This document shows positions 1-11,100 of a stretch of 62,541 nucleotides of DNA, in pieces. Source of the stretch: Paraburkholderia kururiensis JCM 10599 = LMG 19447. Lineage in GTDB: Bacteria; Pseudomonadota; Gammaproteobacteria; Burkholderiales; Burkholderiaceae. The number at the start of each line of letters is the position of its first letter. The stretch's first letter is position 1. A model generated the notes under the pieces. That model was given only the letters and a program-made list of their open reading frames with translations. It searched no databases and had not been told where the DNA came from. The translations under genes and the position numbers were made by a program. The DNA lies in the NCBI RefSeq assembly GCF_003986935.1, contig NZ_RJZE01000033.1, forward strand, positions 1 to 62,541, in the 5' to 3' direction.

Positions 1-560
1 TCATCGAGCCCGTTTGCGTCAATGTGGTGGATGGTGATTGAGCAGTTGTATGAGCGCCGGCCGCTTCGTTCCAGTGCGAGGAACACGTCGTAGTCCTGAC
101 CCGCCACAGGCGTAAAGCTCACGTCGGTGGCACTGCAGGACCAGTGGTCATAGTCCGTACCGCCCGCCGTGCTCATCGAAAGCGTGAGGGGCTTGCCAGC
201 GTCGACCACGTATTCGCGGATCAGGTCCTTGAAGTGCAGGCCTTCGATGCGCATCGAAGGGCGCGGACTCGGCGGCATGCCGATCGTGACGCTGCGCGAC
301 GAGTACTTGTATCGGGAGAGAAAACCATCGTCCACATTGATGCGCAGCGGGTCGTTCTGCCACCTGGGCGTATAGCAGGTGCCCGGTCGGAATGACGCGG
401 ATTGCAGGTCGTTTCCCGTCAGGATGCGCATACGCGCCGACATGGTCGGATCGTAGCTCGGCGTTTCGGTAGTGACGTGGTGAGTGGGCGTACAGGCCGC
501 GGTGGCAGCAACCATACCAACGATCGCCAGATGTATGGCATAAGGGGGTTTCTTCATCAT
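1..560 (-). CDS. Lipoprotein, 3' part cut by the window edge
   Basis: An open frame on the minus strand begins at ATGATG (560-555) and runs without a stop to base 1, so only the first ~186 residues are present. The N-terminus is a lipoprotein signal: MMKKP, a hydrophobic stretch, then ATAAC with the lipid-bearing Cys near residue 24. The rest is a soluble domain with several Cys and Tyr residues that I do not recognise. It follows the CDI toxin and immunity genes on the same strand. In Burkholderia BcpAIOB loci a lipoprotein gene (bcpO) sits between bcpI and the transporter bcpB, so a BcpO-like role is a context-based inference, not a sequence match. Confidence 0.75.
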   Translation of the reverse strand, partial: MMKKPPYAIHLAIVGMVAATAACTPTHHVTTETPSYDPTMSARMRILTGNDLQSASFRPGTCYTPRWQNDPLRINVDDGFLSRYKYSSRSVTIGMPPSPRPSMRIEGLHFKDLIREYVVDAGKPLTLSMSTAGGTDYDHWSCSATDVSFTPVAGQDYDVFLALERSGRRSYNCSITIHHIDANGLD

Positions 561-747
561 CGCGGCCTTCGTGTTTTTCGTTTATTTTTGCGCCAGCTCA
601 TTTGCGCGCTCACATCCAGTGTGTGATTAGCCAACCTCGTAGACTGGGTCAAATCTTTGACTTTTCGTCCGGATGAAGTTGCCGACTGTGCAGATCTATT
701 GTACTTGTCGGGACAAACGTGGCAGATCGTTACATCACGGTCCAAAT

Positions 748-1050
748 TTAGTTTGCTTTGTCTCTTTCATCTTTGGAGTTCTGAATTGCAGTCCGGCCCA
801 ACACCGCGATTAAAGTAACTCCCAGCGATAACGCAACGAACAGGCCTATCGCAAAAAAAGTAAGAAATTGTGGGAACGTTGCGATGGTTCTTTTGTATCC
901 AACTCCCACCAAACCCATTATCAATAGCCCAAGGTATATCGAAGATAATGTCGCGACGAACACCTTCCATGGACGGAATCGGCCGAGAACTTTGCCGATT
1001 ATCGTGCCGAACAGTCCGCCTATAAGCCCGCTAAAGATTTCGCCAGACAT
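748..1050 (-). CDS. Small membrane protein, candidate immunity protein for the displaced CdiA-CT
   Basis: A 100-residue protein with about three hydrophobic segments (near residues 5-20, 29-50 and 60-85) and a charged tail ending KDERDKAN. A good ribosome site (GAGGGA) lies 8 bases before ATG 1050. The gene starts 12 bases after the stop of the displaced CdiA C-terminus, which is where a cognate immunity gene belongs. CdiA toxins that act on the inner membrane are often paired with small membrane immunity proteins, so its hydrophobic nature fits the hydrophobic toxin module next to it. The immunity role is inferred from position; no family match was seen. Confidence 0.65.
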   Translation of the reverse strand: MSGEIFSGLIGGLFGTIIGKVLGRFRPWKVFVATLSSIYLGLLIMGLVGVGYKRTIATFPQFLTFFAIGLFVALSLGVTLIAVLGRTAIQNSKDERDKAN

Positions 1051-1062
1051 CTTTGAATTCCC

Positions 1063-1926
1063 TCAGTCCTTTGACTCGCTTGATTTGACAGCCGCTTGGG
1101 CCGCCTTGCCGACTGGCTGACCCAAGGCGAGCTTGGTTCCTCGGATCACTATGCCAGGAATAGTGGTTACGTTTCTAATCGAATTCGGAACCCCCGCCCA
1201 CCCGTACATCGACGTTGCGAAGATGTTGCTATATGCACCAAAGACGGACGCGGCGGCAAGCCCTACAACGGAGAATCGGTTGTTGAAGCTATCACTGAAA
1301 TTAGCCCCATGAAAGTACGTATCCGCTGCTGCGCCAACACCGGCCACACCTGTGTACGTTACTCCAGTCCCCAGTGCTCCTGTTGCGGCCGCTGCCGTAA
1401 GAGAATAGCCCGCCTGCGCGGCTTTATAAGCAGCGAACAAGTCTTGTGCGTACGAAGCCGCCGCTGCGCCGCCTGCAACGATTTCCGGTCCGACCCCAGC
1501 GGTCACAACACCACCAGCTATGGCCAGCCCCACCTGGGGGGTTGCCGTCGACCCCGGCAATGCTTTCTGCTCCGGTGTCAGCGAATGATCGGCATTGCCA
1601 TACAAGAACGGACTGTTGTATTCGGCGGAAGTAGCCCGGAACATGCTGCCGCCATTCTGGCTGATGAACGCCGTCGCATATCTGTTTCCGTCCGGCGCAG
1701 GGCCCGCGCTCGCTGCCGCATCAACCAGCCGATAGCCGCTTGCCAGCAGCATCTGCTGCGCCTGGTCTGCCGTGATGCTTTGTCCAGTCTGGTCCTGGTA
1801 GAACTGCGCGAATTTTCGCGCGTTATCCTTCGCCCACTGCCGCTCATCCGGGTGCAATTGCCGGTTGAAGGCATCTGCGCCAAGCGTGCCATTCGCGCCA
1901 TTCATCGCCCCCGACGTATCACGCAT
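1063..1926 (-). CDS. Displaced (orphan) CdiA C-terminal toxin module
   Basis: A 287-residue frame whose residues 16-75 resemble the pretoxin segment of the full CdiA: AFNRQLHPDE here against LYNRQLHPQEK there, followed in both by a Gln/Ala-rich helix and an MGY/SGY motif. It lacks a secretion signal and the FHA repeats. The downstream part is Gly/Ala-rich and hydrophobic (residues ~130-215), then diverges into a unique tail. A stop codon directly precedes ATG 1926, and the only strong ribosome site (AGGAGG inside the end of the previous gene) is 19 bases away, so translation may be poor. This is the usual form of an orphan cdiA-CT that can recombine into the main gene to change toxin type. 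Confidence 0.75.
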   Translation of the reverse strand: MRDTSGAMNGANGTLGADAFNRQLHPDERQWAKDNARKFAQFYQDQTGQSITADQAQQMLLASGYRLVDAAASAGPAPDGNRYATAFISQNGGSMFRATSAEYNSPFLYGNADHSLTPEQKALPGSTATPQVGLAIAGGVVTAGVGPEIVAGGAAAASYAQDLFAAYKAAQAGYSLTAAAATGALGTGVTYTGVAGVGAAADTYFHGANFSDSFNNRFSVVGLAAASVFGAYSNIFATSMYGWAGVPNSIRNVTTIPGIVIRGTKLALGQPVGKAAQAAVKSSESKD

Positions 1927-1933
1927 CTACATT

Positions 1934-2173
1934 TCATCTACCAAACCTCCTAAGATCAAGGACTCGAACATTTTTCCTGTACCCCCAGCCGAACACAACA
2001 CCGCCGAGGAGCAACGTGAGCTCAATCATATTTAGCACGATGGAATTAGAAACGCGCCCACTGCGAATCAAGATCATTAGGTACAAGCTCAATGCGATAA
2101 GAACGAATGCAGCATATTTGTACACTCTTTTTTCGATGGTAGTTAGTTCGTCCCTGTTATCGAAGCCGTCCAT
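1934..2173 (-). CDS. cdiI: Candidate CDI immunity protein (membrane), partner of CdiA
   Basis: A 79-residue protein starting MDGFDNRDELTTIEKR, with two hydrophobic segments (YAAFVLIALSLYLMILI, then NMIELTLLLGGVVFGWGY) and a basic C-terminus. ATG 2173 has AGGGGA six bases upstream; a GTG at 2191 overlapping the cdiA stop is the alternative. It lies immediately downstream of cdiA, the standard place for the immunity gene, and its membrane character fits the hydrophobic CdiA C-terminus. Function is inferred from position; the sequence is not from a family I recognise. Confidence 0.65.
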   Translation of the reverse strand: MDGFDNRDELTTIEKRVYKYAAFVLIALSLYLMILIRSGRVSNSIVLNMIELTLLLGGVVFGWGYRKNVRVLDLRRFGR

Positions 2174-2187
2174 CTTGAATCCCCTAT

Positions 2188-5100
2188 TCACTTAGCTGGC
2201 ACTACATACGGTTGCGCAGCAGCTGTTCCGAAACCGAACAAGGTCTGAACTGCATGTCCTTGAGGAAGAGCAGCGCCAACCCCTGCATTCGTTGAATCGT
2301 AAACGACAGTGGGCAGACTGGGTGGACTGTACAGGTAATTTAACGATTTAAGCGTCGCCGAGCCGATGACTGCGGCCACGTCGAATGGTGGCGGCGCCCA
2401 AATTGCAGCAATTCCCAATCCAGTTGATCCCAAATCAGTGATAGTCGCTGGCGACGGAAGAGACAGCGAGCCATACGCAATCCCACAGTTCCCGTTCGGG
2501 CAGATCGAACCTGCGGACGTCCTCATCGGAATGCCCTGTGCACCGTACTGCGATCGTGCACCCACTGGCGACGCCGTGTATTGCTGCACCAGCGGCACGT
2601 CCGCGCCGTTGGTATTTTGCAGGATGAAGGTCTGCAAGGTCGGGTTAGCGGGGCCGGGAACCTGCGTCCATATTGTCTTCCCCGTGTTCTGGTCAACCCC
2701 GGCGTTCACCCACGTTGAGCCGTCGTTCGGTTTCGCGCCTTCCACCGTGGCCGCCGCGCCACTTTCGGTTATGCCGTTCGCCTGATAGCCCATCTGCGCG
2801 AGCTGGTTGGCGATGTCCGTCGCCGTCACCGGCGATCCGTCCGCATTCGTGATGCCCTTGGCATTGGCCGCGGCTGCCAGTTGCTGCGCGAGGGTCTTCT
2901 CCTGCGGGTGCAGCTGCCGATTGTAAAGATCCTCATTCGACGCTGCAAAGGCTCCGGCATTTCCGCCGACGAGTGCTCCCGCCGCACCGGCCACAACGTT
3001 CGCAACCACGTTACCGACGATCTTGTCGGCGGCGGCATTGCCGGTTGACGCTGCATCGGCAACAGCGCGGCTCAGATCGTTCAGCGTGGGGGCCAGGGCA
3101 GCCGATACGCCGGCACCCGCTGCCCCGCCTGCTGCGGCCATCACACTGCCACCACCCAGCCCGCCAATGACTGCACCCGCAACGATGTGCATGCCAACGC
3201 GATAGTCGCCGCCTTCCGCCCAGTGCGACGCATCTTCCCTGTACTGCGCAGCCAGATCCGTTTCACCCAGCAGGTTGGCCGCCTTCGCCCCGTCCTTCAG
3301 GGACGCTTCACGATAGGACGCGTATGTTCCGATGTCCTTCGCCACCGCCTGACCCGCCGCATTGGCCGCGTTCATCACGTCGGCCTGGTTCGTCAGCAGG
3401 TTGTTCACGTCCGGCAGCTTCGACACCGTGCCGTTCGTGTCCGTCGTGTCCCGGTTCAGGCTGGCGATGTCCTGTTTCTGGTTCGCCGTGTCGGTGACCG
3501 TGATGGTTCCGGCGCTCACCGCGCTCTTTGTCGTCGCGCTGGAACTGCCGCTGTCGTGCTGCGAGAGCATCGGCATGGCGCCGGACGTGCCGGCGCTGAA
3601 GCCGCTCGACGACGCGCTGTAGTCCGAGTGGTTCTGGATGTCCGAGTACGTCAGCGTGCCCGTGGTCAGCGTGTTCTTCGACGGATCGGCGGTGCTCGCG
3701 ATGGCCGCACCCTTCAGGTCCGTGTTGCCCTTCACGTTGACGTCGAACCCGCCGTCGCCCGCCTGGATGCCGGCCTGTTCGTTCACGCCGGCATAGTTGC
3801 CGTGCGCGTCGCCGTGCTGGCTGCTGAAGCTGCCGCTGCCGCCGCCCTGCGAGATGCTGAAACCGCCGCTGGTACTCGACTGGTGCGCCTCGCTCACCGT
3901 CGTGTCCTGCACACTCGCGATGTTCAGGTTGCCGCCCACGTCGGCCGACACGTGCTTACCGCTCACGTCAGAGCCGATGATGTTCGTGTCACCGCCGGAG
4001 GTGATGGACACGCTGTTCGCGCCAGTCACGTGCGTGTTGTTCTGCATCACGGCATCGCTGTTCGCGTCGCCGTGCGCGTTGGCCATCGACGCCGATACAC
4101 CCCAGCCCTTGGTGCCGTACGACACGCCCACGCTCGCGCTGCTCGATTCGTTCGTGCTGCGCGTCGAATCCGTGTTCGTCGTGTTGACCAGGTTGACCTG
4201 GTTCTTCGCGTTGAGCACCACGTTGTTTGCGCTCACGTCGGAGCCCGCGATCGTGACGTTGCCGCTGCCCGGCGTGCCGTCACCCGTGGCGATGAACGCC
4301 GCCGTGCCCCCTGCCTTCACGTTCGATCCGGTCTGCGTGGTCTGGTCTTCCTGCGACGTACTCTTCGATTTGCTCGTACCCCAGCTCAGCTGAACACTCA
4401 CATCCGGCGTACCGCCCGAGGCCATCTGCCCCATGCCGTCGCCGGCATTGCCCACCGCCGCGATGGTGTGCAGTGCCTTCGCACGGCCATCCTGGCTGTT
4501 GCTGGCCGCATGCGTCTGGTCGACCACGCCCTGGATGGCCTGCACGAGCGAGCCCGAAAGCGCCAGCGTGAAGCCGCTGGACTTCGTCTCGTGCGTCTCG
4601 TCGTGATGCGTGGTGCCCGCAGCGGAGTCGATGGTGACGTTCGCGGCCTGACCCGTCACGTCCTGTGCCGCGATCACGTCGCTGCCGGTGACGTGCAGGT
4701 TGTTGCCCGCCGTCATCGACACGCTGCCGCCCGTGCTGCCCACGAGGCTGCCGTTCTGCGTCACCGAACCGTCGTGCGTCGTGTCCTTCTGGTCGCTGTT
4801 GCCGTACGAGATCCCGTTGCCGCCGAGGGCGCCGAAGCCCGACTTCGTTTCCTCGTGGAAGTGGCTGCTGGTGCTGGTGTCCTGCGTCGTTGTGAGGTTC
4901 AGGTCGTGACCGGCCGAGAGCGCCATGTCTCCGGTCGAAGCCACGGTCGAGCCAGCCACCGTCAGGTCATGCCCGGCGCTTCCGGTAACCGTATCGCCCG
5001 CGACGGTTGAGCCCACCGACACCACCTGGTGCGAGTGCTTTTCGTCCGTCATGGTGCTGCCCGACATGAAGCCCGATTTCGTGTCGTGTACCCAGCTCTG

Positions 5101-8100
5101 CGAGTCGTGCGTCTCCGTCACCGCGCCCACCGTGACATCGCCCGTGGCCGCGAGCTTCGTTGCGCCACCGCTCACGCTGCCATCGGCTGCGGTCGTGCCG
5201 GTCGTCACACTGGAGCCCAGCACGGCGAGATTACCCGCGCCCTGTGCGCCCGGCGTGGTGCTGATACCGTAGGACGACAGGACGGACGAGGCGGCCGCCT
5301 GGCCCGCTGCCAGCGTAAGGTTGCTGCCGGCGTTGACATTGCTGCCCTGCGCGGCCTCGTCGTACGAGGAGGCCGTGTGCTTCGTGTTGGCGCCGCCGAG
5401 CGAGCGCTCGTCGTGCGCCTGCGTATCCTTCGCCGCCGTGACCGTGAGGTCGCCCCCGGCGAGCATCGTGGCGTTGCCGCCTGCCTTCACCGTCGCATCG
5501 GTGAGCGTCGTGTCATGCCCGGAGACGGTCGTAAGGCTGCCGCCGGTGGTGACCGCGCTGCCCACGTTGTGGATGGTGCCGGTATGACCGCCGTTCAGCC
5601 CGTCGTCGGTGTGCGCGTCCTGCGCGGACGCGAGCGTCACGGTGCCCACGTCGATGTTCCGTCCGGCGGCGATGAGTGCGCTGCCACCCGTATCGATCGC
5701 CGCCCCCGCGAGCTTCACGTCACGTCCGGCCAGCACCGCCGCGTTGTCCGATGCCGAGATGGTGCCGGTGGCCTGCACGCCCTGTGAGGTCGCAGACGAG
5801 ACGAGGTTGCCGTCGCGCAGCGTACGCGACACACCGACAGTCTCCGTTTCGTTGATGACGTCGCGCCCGGCCTGCACCAGCGTATCGACGCCACCGATGC
5901 GACCGCTCACGTTGCGCACATCCTGCACGGCCGCCACGGTCGTCATGCCGCCGCTGCCGATCACGCCCCGGTTGACGATGTTGTCGCCCAGCACCGTGGT
6001 GGCCACATCGCCGACGACATGGCCGCTGTTGTTCACGTCGCCCGTGGCATTGAGATTTACCGCGTTGCCCGCCACCAGCGCGCCGCTGTGCTGGAGGTCG
6101 ACCGTATCGGCCTGCGCGAGATACAGCTTCGGTACCAGCACCGTCTGGTGCGTGCCGTCCGGCAGCGTCACGTCCTGCGACACGAGCCACACCAGGTCCG
6201 TGGTGAGCTGCTGCATCTGCGCGTCGGTCAGGCCAATGCCCGGCGTCAGGCTGAATTCCTTCGCGTACGCGACGCCGTTGTTCATCAGCGCCGTGTACTC
6301 GGTGAGGTTGTCGGAGTAGCCGGCGAGGAACGTGCGGCCAGTCAGCTGCGTGACCTGGTCGCGGACCAGCTTCTCCTCGTACGAGCCGTCGCCCAGCCGC
6401 TTCATGGTGTTCTGCGGGTTCAGCCCGAGCTGGCCCAGCATGTAGTCGCTCGAGATGAACTTCGAGTAGCTGGTGAAGCGCGGGTCGGTCGCGATCAGGT
6501 ACGTCGCGCCGGGCGCCGTGCGGTAGCTGTACAGGCCGTTGACGGGCAGCGTGAGCCCCGGAATACCGCCTGCGGCACCACCCAGCGTCTGCGCGCCCAG
6601 GGCCTGCCCGGACGGCCCGCCCAGGCGCGTGCCGGTGGCGTTACCGCCCGTCACGCCCGAGCCCGACACCGTCTGCCCCACCCGGCTCACACTCCCGACC
6701 GTGATCGTGGCCGCGTCCGTCTGCACCGTCTGGTTGGAGGTTGCGATGGCCGGAAACGCCCCGATGGTCGTCGTGCTCTGTGTGATGCCATCCTCGACCG
6801 TCTTCGTATCGCTGTTGCCGCCGGTCTTCTGGTGCCAGTAGAACGTGGACTGTGCGTCCTGCGTCACCGACTGCTGGAGCACCGTGCCCGTATCGTTGAC
6901 ACTGCCGCCGTTCGCGCGCCGGACCAGATCGCCGCCAGCCGCCATGGTCGACGACTGGTTGTTGATGCTCCCGCCGTCCGCGTTGATGCGGATCGCGCCC
7001 TGCGCCTGGATCTTCGCCGCCGTGCCGGCACTGGTGGCCTGATCCGCCGCCGTGGACGTTGTCACCGTGCGGGAGAGTTCCACGTAGTCGTGGCTGTCGA
7101 CGCCGAGGTCCGTGCGGACCGTCACGTTGTCCGGGCGGATATTGACCTTCGGGTCCCAGTCCGGCCACAGCGTGATGGTGTACGTGCTGCCGTTGTCGGT
7201 GATGCTGTTGTAGTACTGCGTCGGGTTGTTCGTGATGGTGCGCGTCTGGAGCGACTTCACCGGGCGGCAGCGGTCCCCGTTGCAGTTTTCCTCATAGTGC
7301 GTCGCATCGTAATACCGGTCCAGAAGCGGCTGCGTGAACGACAGGGTCTGCGCGCCGGTATCCAGGTTCGTGACCTGTGACTTCGGCACCGTCACCGTGA
7401 TGGGCTGCGCCAGATGGCCGATGACGCCGCCGCCAATTCCGCCGTCGTTCCATACCCACTGCGGGTAGAGGGTGCTCTGGTACCAGCCGATCGTATCGCC
7501 CATTGGATCGATACCGGCGCTCCACAGCGTGAGCCTGGTCGTAGCCGTGGTCTGCGGCGTACCGCCCTGCGTCGCCATGCCGGTGCGGATGTTGTTCACC
7601 GTGTGCGCGGCGATGTCGAGATTGCCGTCTGCCTCGATGTTCGCCGCGCTGTTGGTCAGCGTGCCGGTCTGGTTGGCGAGCAGGCCGGAGGCGTCGCGCG
7701 TGCCGTCCTTCGCGATCTCCATGTTGCCCGCGCTGTAGATGAGCGCGCCATCGGTGTTCGACACCGAGTTCGACGCGTACAGCTTCACGCTGTTCGCACC
7801 GGCGATCACGGCCGCCGCGCCGCTGTTCTGCACGTCGGTGGCGTTGACCTGCACGTCGTTGCCGATCACCGCGCCGGTATTCGCGAGCGTCGCGCTGTTC
7901 GTGGTGACCGAATCGCCCTCGATGCGGCCCGCGTTGGTGATGGTGTCCGTCGCATTGACCGTGGTGGTGGTGCCGTTGATGTCCGCGCCCGCCGTGTTGA
8001 CCACGTTCGCGCCCGAGGCGGTCAGTGCGCCACCCGCCGTCAGTGAGCCGCTGTTGGTCAGCGTGCCGGTGGCGGAGACAGTCATGTTGCCGTCGGCATG

Positions 8101-11100
8101 CAGGCGGTTCGCCGCACCGTTGGTGTAGTCGCCCGTGACCGCGAGACCGAGGTTGCGGCCCGCTGTCATCTCGCCGTCGCCGCTCACCGCGCCGCTGGCG
8201 GTGATGTCGCGGTTCGCGCGGATGGCGCCGCCCGCGTTGGACAGCGACGCGACCCGGACCGAGACATCCTGGCCGCCTTCGAGCGTGCCGCCATCGTTCG
8301 TGACCGCAGCGCCCGCCTGGTTCAGCTCCAGCGCCGTGCCGCCGTAGATGAGCCCGCCCGTGTTGCTCACGCGGTCCGACACGGCGAGGCGCGCCGCGCG
8401 GGCCGCGACGAACCGTGCGCCGGCATTGTTGGCCAGCGTGCGCGCCCTGAGCGTGACGTCGCCGTTGCCGCCCAGCACGCCGCCGGTATTGGTCACCGAG
8501 GTGGCCGCCGTCACCGTGGTGGCGCCGTCGCCCGCGTTCACGAGCCTGCCGGAACTGTTGTCGATGCTGGCGGCCGACACCGTCGCCGTGCCGTGCGCGC
8601 CGTTGGCCGATATCGTGCCGCCCGCGTTCGACAGCGCTCCGCCCGCCGTCACGGCGAGGTTGCCACCTGTCTGCGCCGAGCCAGCGCTGTTGTCGAAGTC
8701 GCCCTGCGTGGTGGCGGTAAGCCCTGTGCCACCGTAAAGCGTGCCGCCGTGATTGGCGATGCCGCTGGTTGCGTTGATCCCGGTTGTGCCCTGGCCCGAA
8801 ACGGTGCCGTTCGTGTTGTCGAGACGGCCGGCCTGTGCGTCGAGCGCGCCGTTCGTGGCGATCTGGCCGCCCACGTTCGAGAGCGCGCCAGGCGTCGCCA
8901 TCCTGAGCGTGCCGGCACCGGCGTGCTGGATCGACCCCGCGTCGTTCGTGATGGCCTGCGCCGAGACGTTCAGGTTCGTCGCGTTGCTTGCGATGGTGCC
9001 GCCCGTGCTGTCGAGCGTGCCGCCTGCCGAAATGCTCTGGTCGGCCGTGCCGTACTGGCGGATGGCGCCGCCCCGGTTCACGAGGTTGCCCGTGGTCGAG
9101 AGCGCCAGCCGGTCGCCCTCGATGGCGCCGCCGCTGTTGTCGGCGGAGCCCGCGGTGACCGTGGTCGCCGAACCGGAGAGCGTGCCGTGCTGGTTGTTGA
9201 GCGCTCCGGCCACGTTCGTGCCGAGACTGCCGCCGGCCACGATGCTGCCCGAATGGTTGTCCAGCGACCGCGCGTTCACGGACGCATCGCCCTTCGCGGT
9301 TATCTGCCCCTGGTTGGCGATGTCGCCGCCCGACACGGCGACCGCGCCGTTGCCGCCGATCACGCCACCCGCGGCACCGGTGGCCGTCGTGCCTGCTGCG
9401 TTCACCAGCGCGCCGGTGGTGGCGACTGACAGGCCGTCGCCGTTGAGGGACGTGACGCGTCCCGCCGTATTGTCCAGCGAGGCCCCGCTGACGCTTTCGT
9501 GGCCGGCGGCCTGCATGATGCCCTGGCGGTTGTTCACGGCCCCGGCCGACTTCACGTCGAGCGTGGACTGCGAGACCATCTGGCCGCCCTGGTTCGATAC
9601 CGAGCTGCCCGCAACCGTTTGCGCGCCCGTCGACGAAAGGACACCGTTATCGTTCGTGAGCGTGCCGCCCGCATTCGCAGACAGCGCAGCGCCTGCGGTG
9701 GTCGTTGCACCCGAGAGATTGAGATCACCGCTTCCCGCATTCAGCGCGAGACTGCCGTTCGCCGAGGTCTGCGCGCCCCCGAGGTTCACGCCGCTACCGG
9801 AGAGCGATGCATTGCCGCCTGCCGCGTTGTGACCGGTAGCCGAGAGCGCGCCCGAAGTCGAAACCGTCAGGTCGCCCGCGTTCGCAACCGTGCCGTCGCT
9901 GTTGATGCCCGCGCCGAGGGTGCCGGTCGAAGCAACGCCGCCGGCGTTGACGGTCGTATTCTGCCGCGCGGCGAGCGTGCCGCTGTTCGTGAGGTCGGCC
10001 GCCGTGTTCACCGCCACGTTCTGCTGCGCATACGTGGTGCCGCTGTTGTCGATGCCACCAGCGGCCGACAGGGCCATGTTGCCGCCCGCGTTCGTGCGGC
10101 CCGACAGCACGAGACGGCCCTGCGTGGTGAGCGTCAGGTCGCCCGCCTGCGCGGCGAGCACGCCCGCGTTCGAAACGCCGACACCGTACTCGTTGCTCGC
10201 CAGAAAGATGCGATTCGCGTACATCCCACCGAGCTGGCTCACGTCGATGGCGCGCGTGGGAGCCGCGCCAGTGCCCGCGATCGGCGTGGCCGCGAGCGTG
10301 TCGTGGTCGACGTGGTTCGCGCCCATGATGACGTTCAGCGTGTTGCCATAGAGGGCGGCATTGGCCCGCACGGCGCGGGCGACAATATCAACCTGGTCGA
10401 CGTTCGAGGCATTGAGCCCCGCGCCCTCGACGGTCACGAGGCCGCCGCGCACGTCGTAGCCGGTGAGCGCGCCATCCGCGCCGAAGGTGGGTGTACCGGT
10501 CGTTAAAACTGCCTTCGACGTGTTGATAAAGCCCGCGCCGTCCAGGATCAGGCCCGAGCTGTTGGCGATGACGACCTCTGCCCGTTGGCCCGCAATCTCA
10601 ACGTAGCCCCGGAGGTAGGTGGGGTTGTTGCTGTTGACCTGGTTGACGATGACCTTCGCGGACTGGCCCGGCGCATAGTTCGGATTGCCATTGATGTAGC
10701 CGGCCTGCTGGGTCCCCACCACCGAGGATGAGTTGTTCAGGATCGCGCCTGGGCGACCCACATCGAACTGGCTGTACGTGTTCATCGACACACCAGCCCC
10801 GGACGGCCTTGCCACATTGACCTGGGGGAGTCCGTTCTGTGTCTGGACCACGCGCGTGCTGGTGCCCGGCGTGGGGACGATCTGGGCGAGAGCCACGGGC
10901 ACCACGCCCGCGAGCATCAGCGCGCCGAAGGCGGCATGGCGCATCGCGAACAGCGAAATGGCCGCGCCCACAGCGGCGTGCATGGACGGACGTCCCGCCG
11001 TCGTTTCTCCCTGACCGGTCTTGCCCGCCGACGTCGCGGTTTCCTCAACGGCAACCAGCATTCCCCGCAGCCGGCTGAACACCAGCCGGTAAGTACCCTT

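Noticed and set aside
3187..9832. Long plus-strand frames (up to ~600 codons) opposite cdiA
   Set aside because: They are Arg/Val/His-rich shadows of a highly repetitive GC-rich gene; the cdiA frame has signal, repeats and toxin boundary.
2600..10700. Regular repeats in cdiA considered as a CRISPR or tandem array
   Set aside because: They are degenerate protein-level FHA repeats in frame, without identical repeats and spacers.
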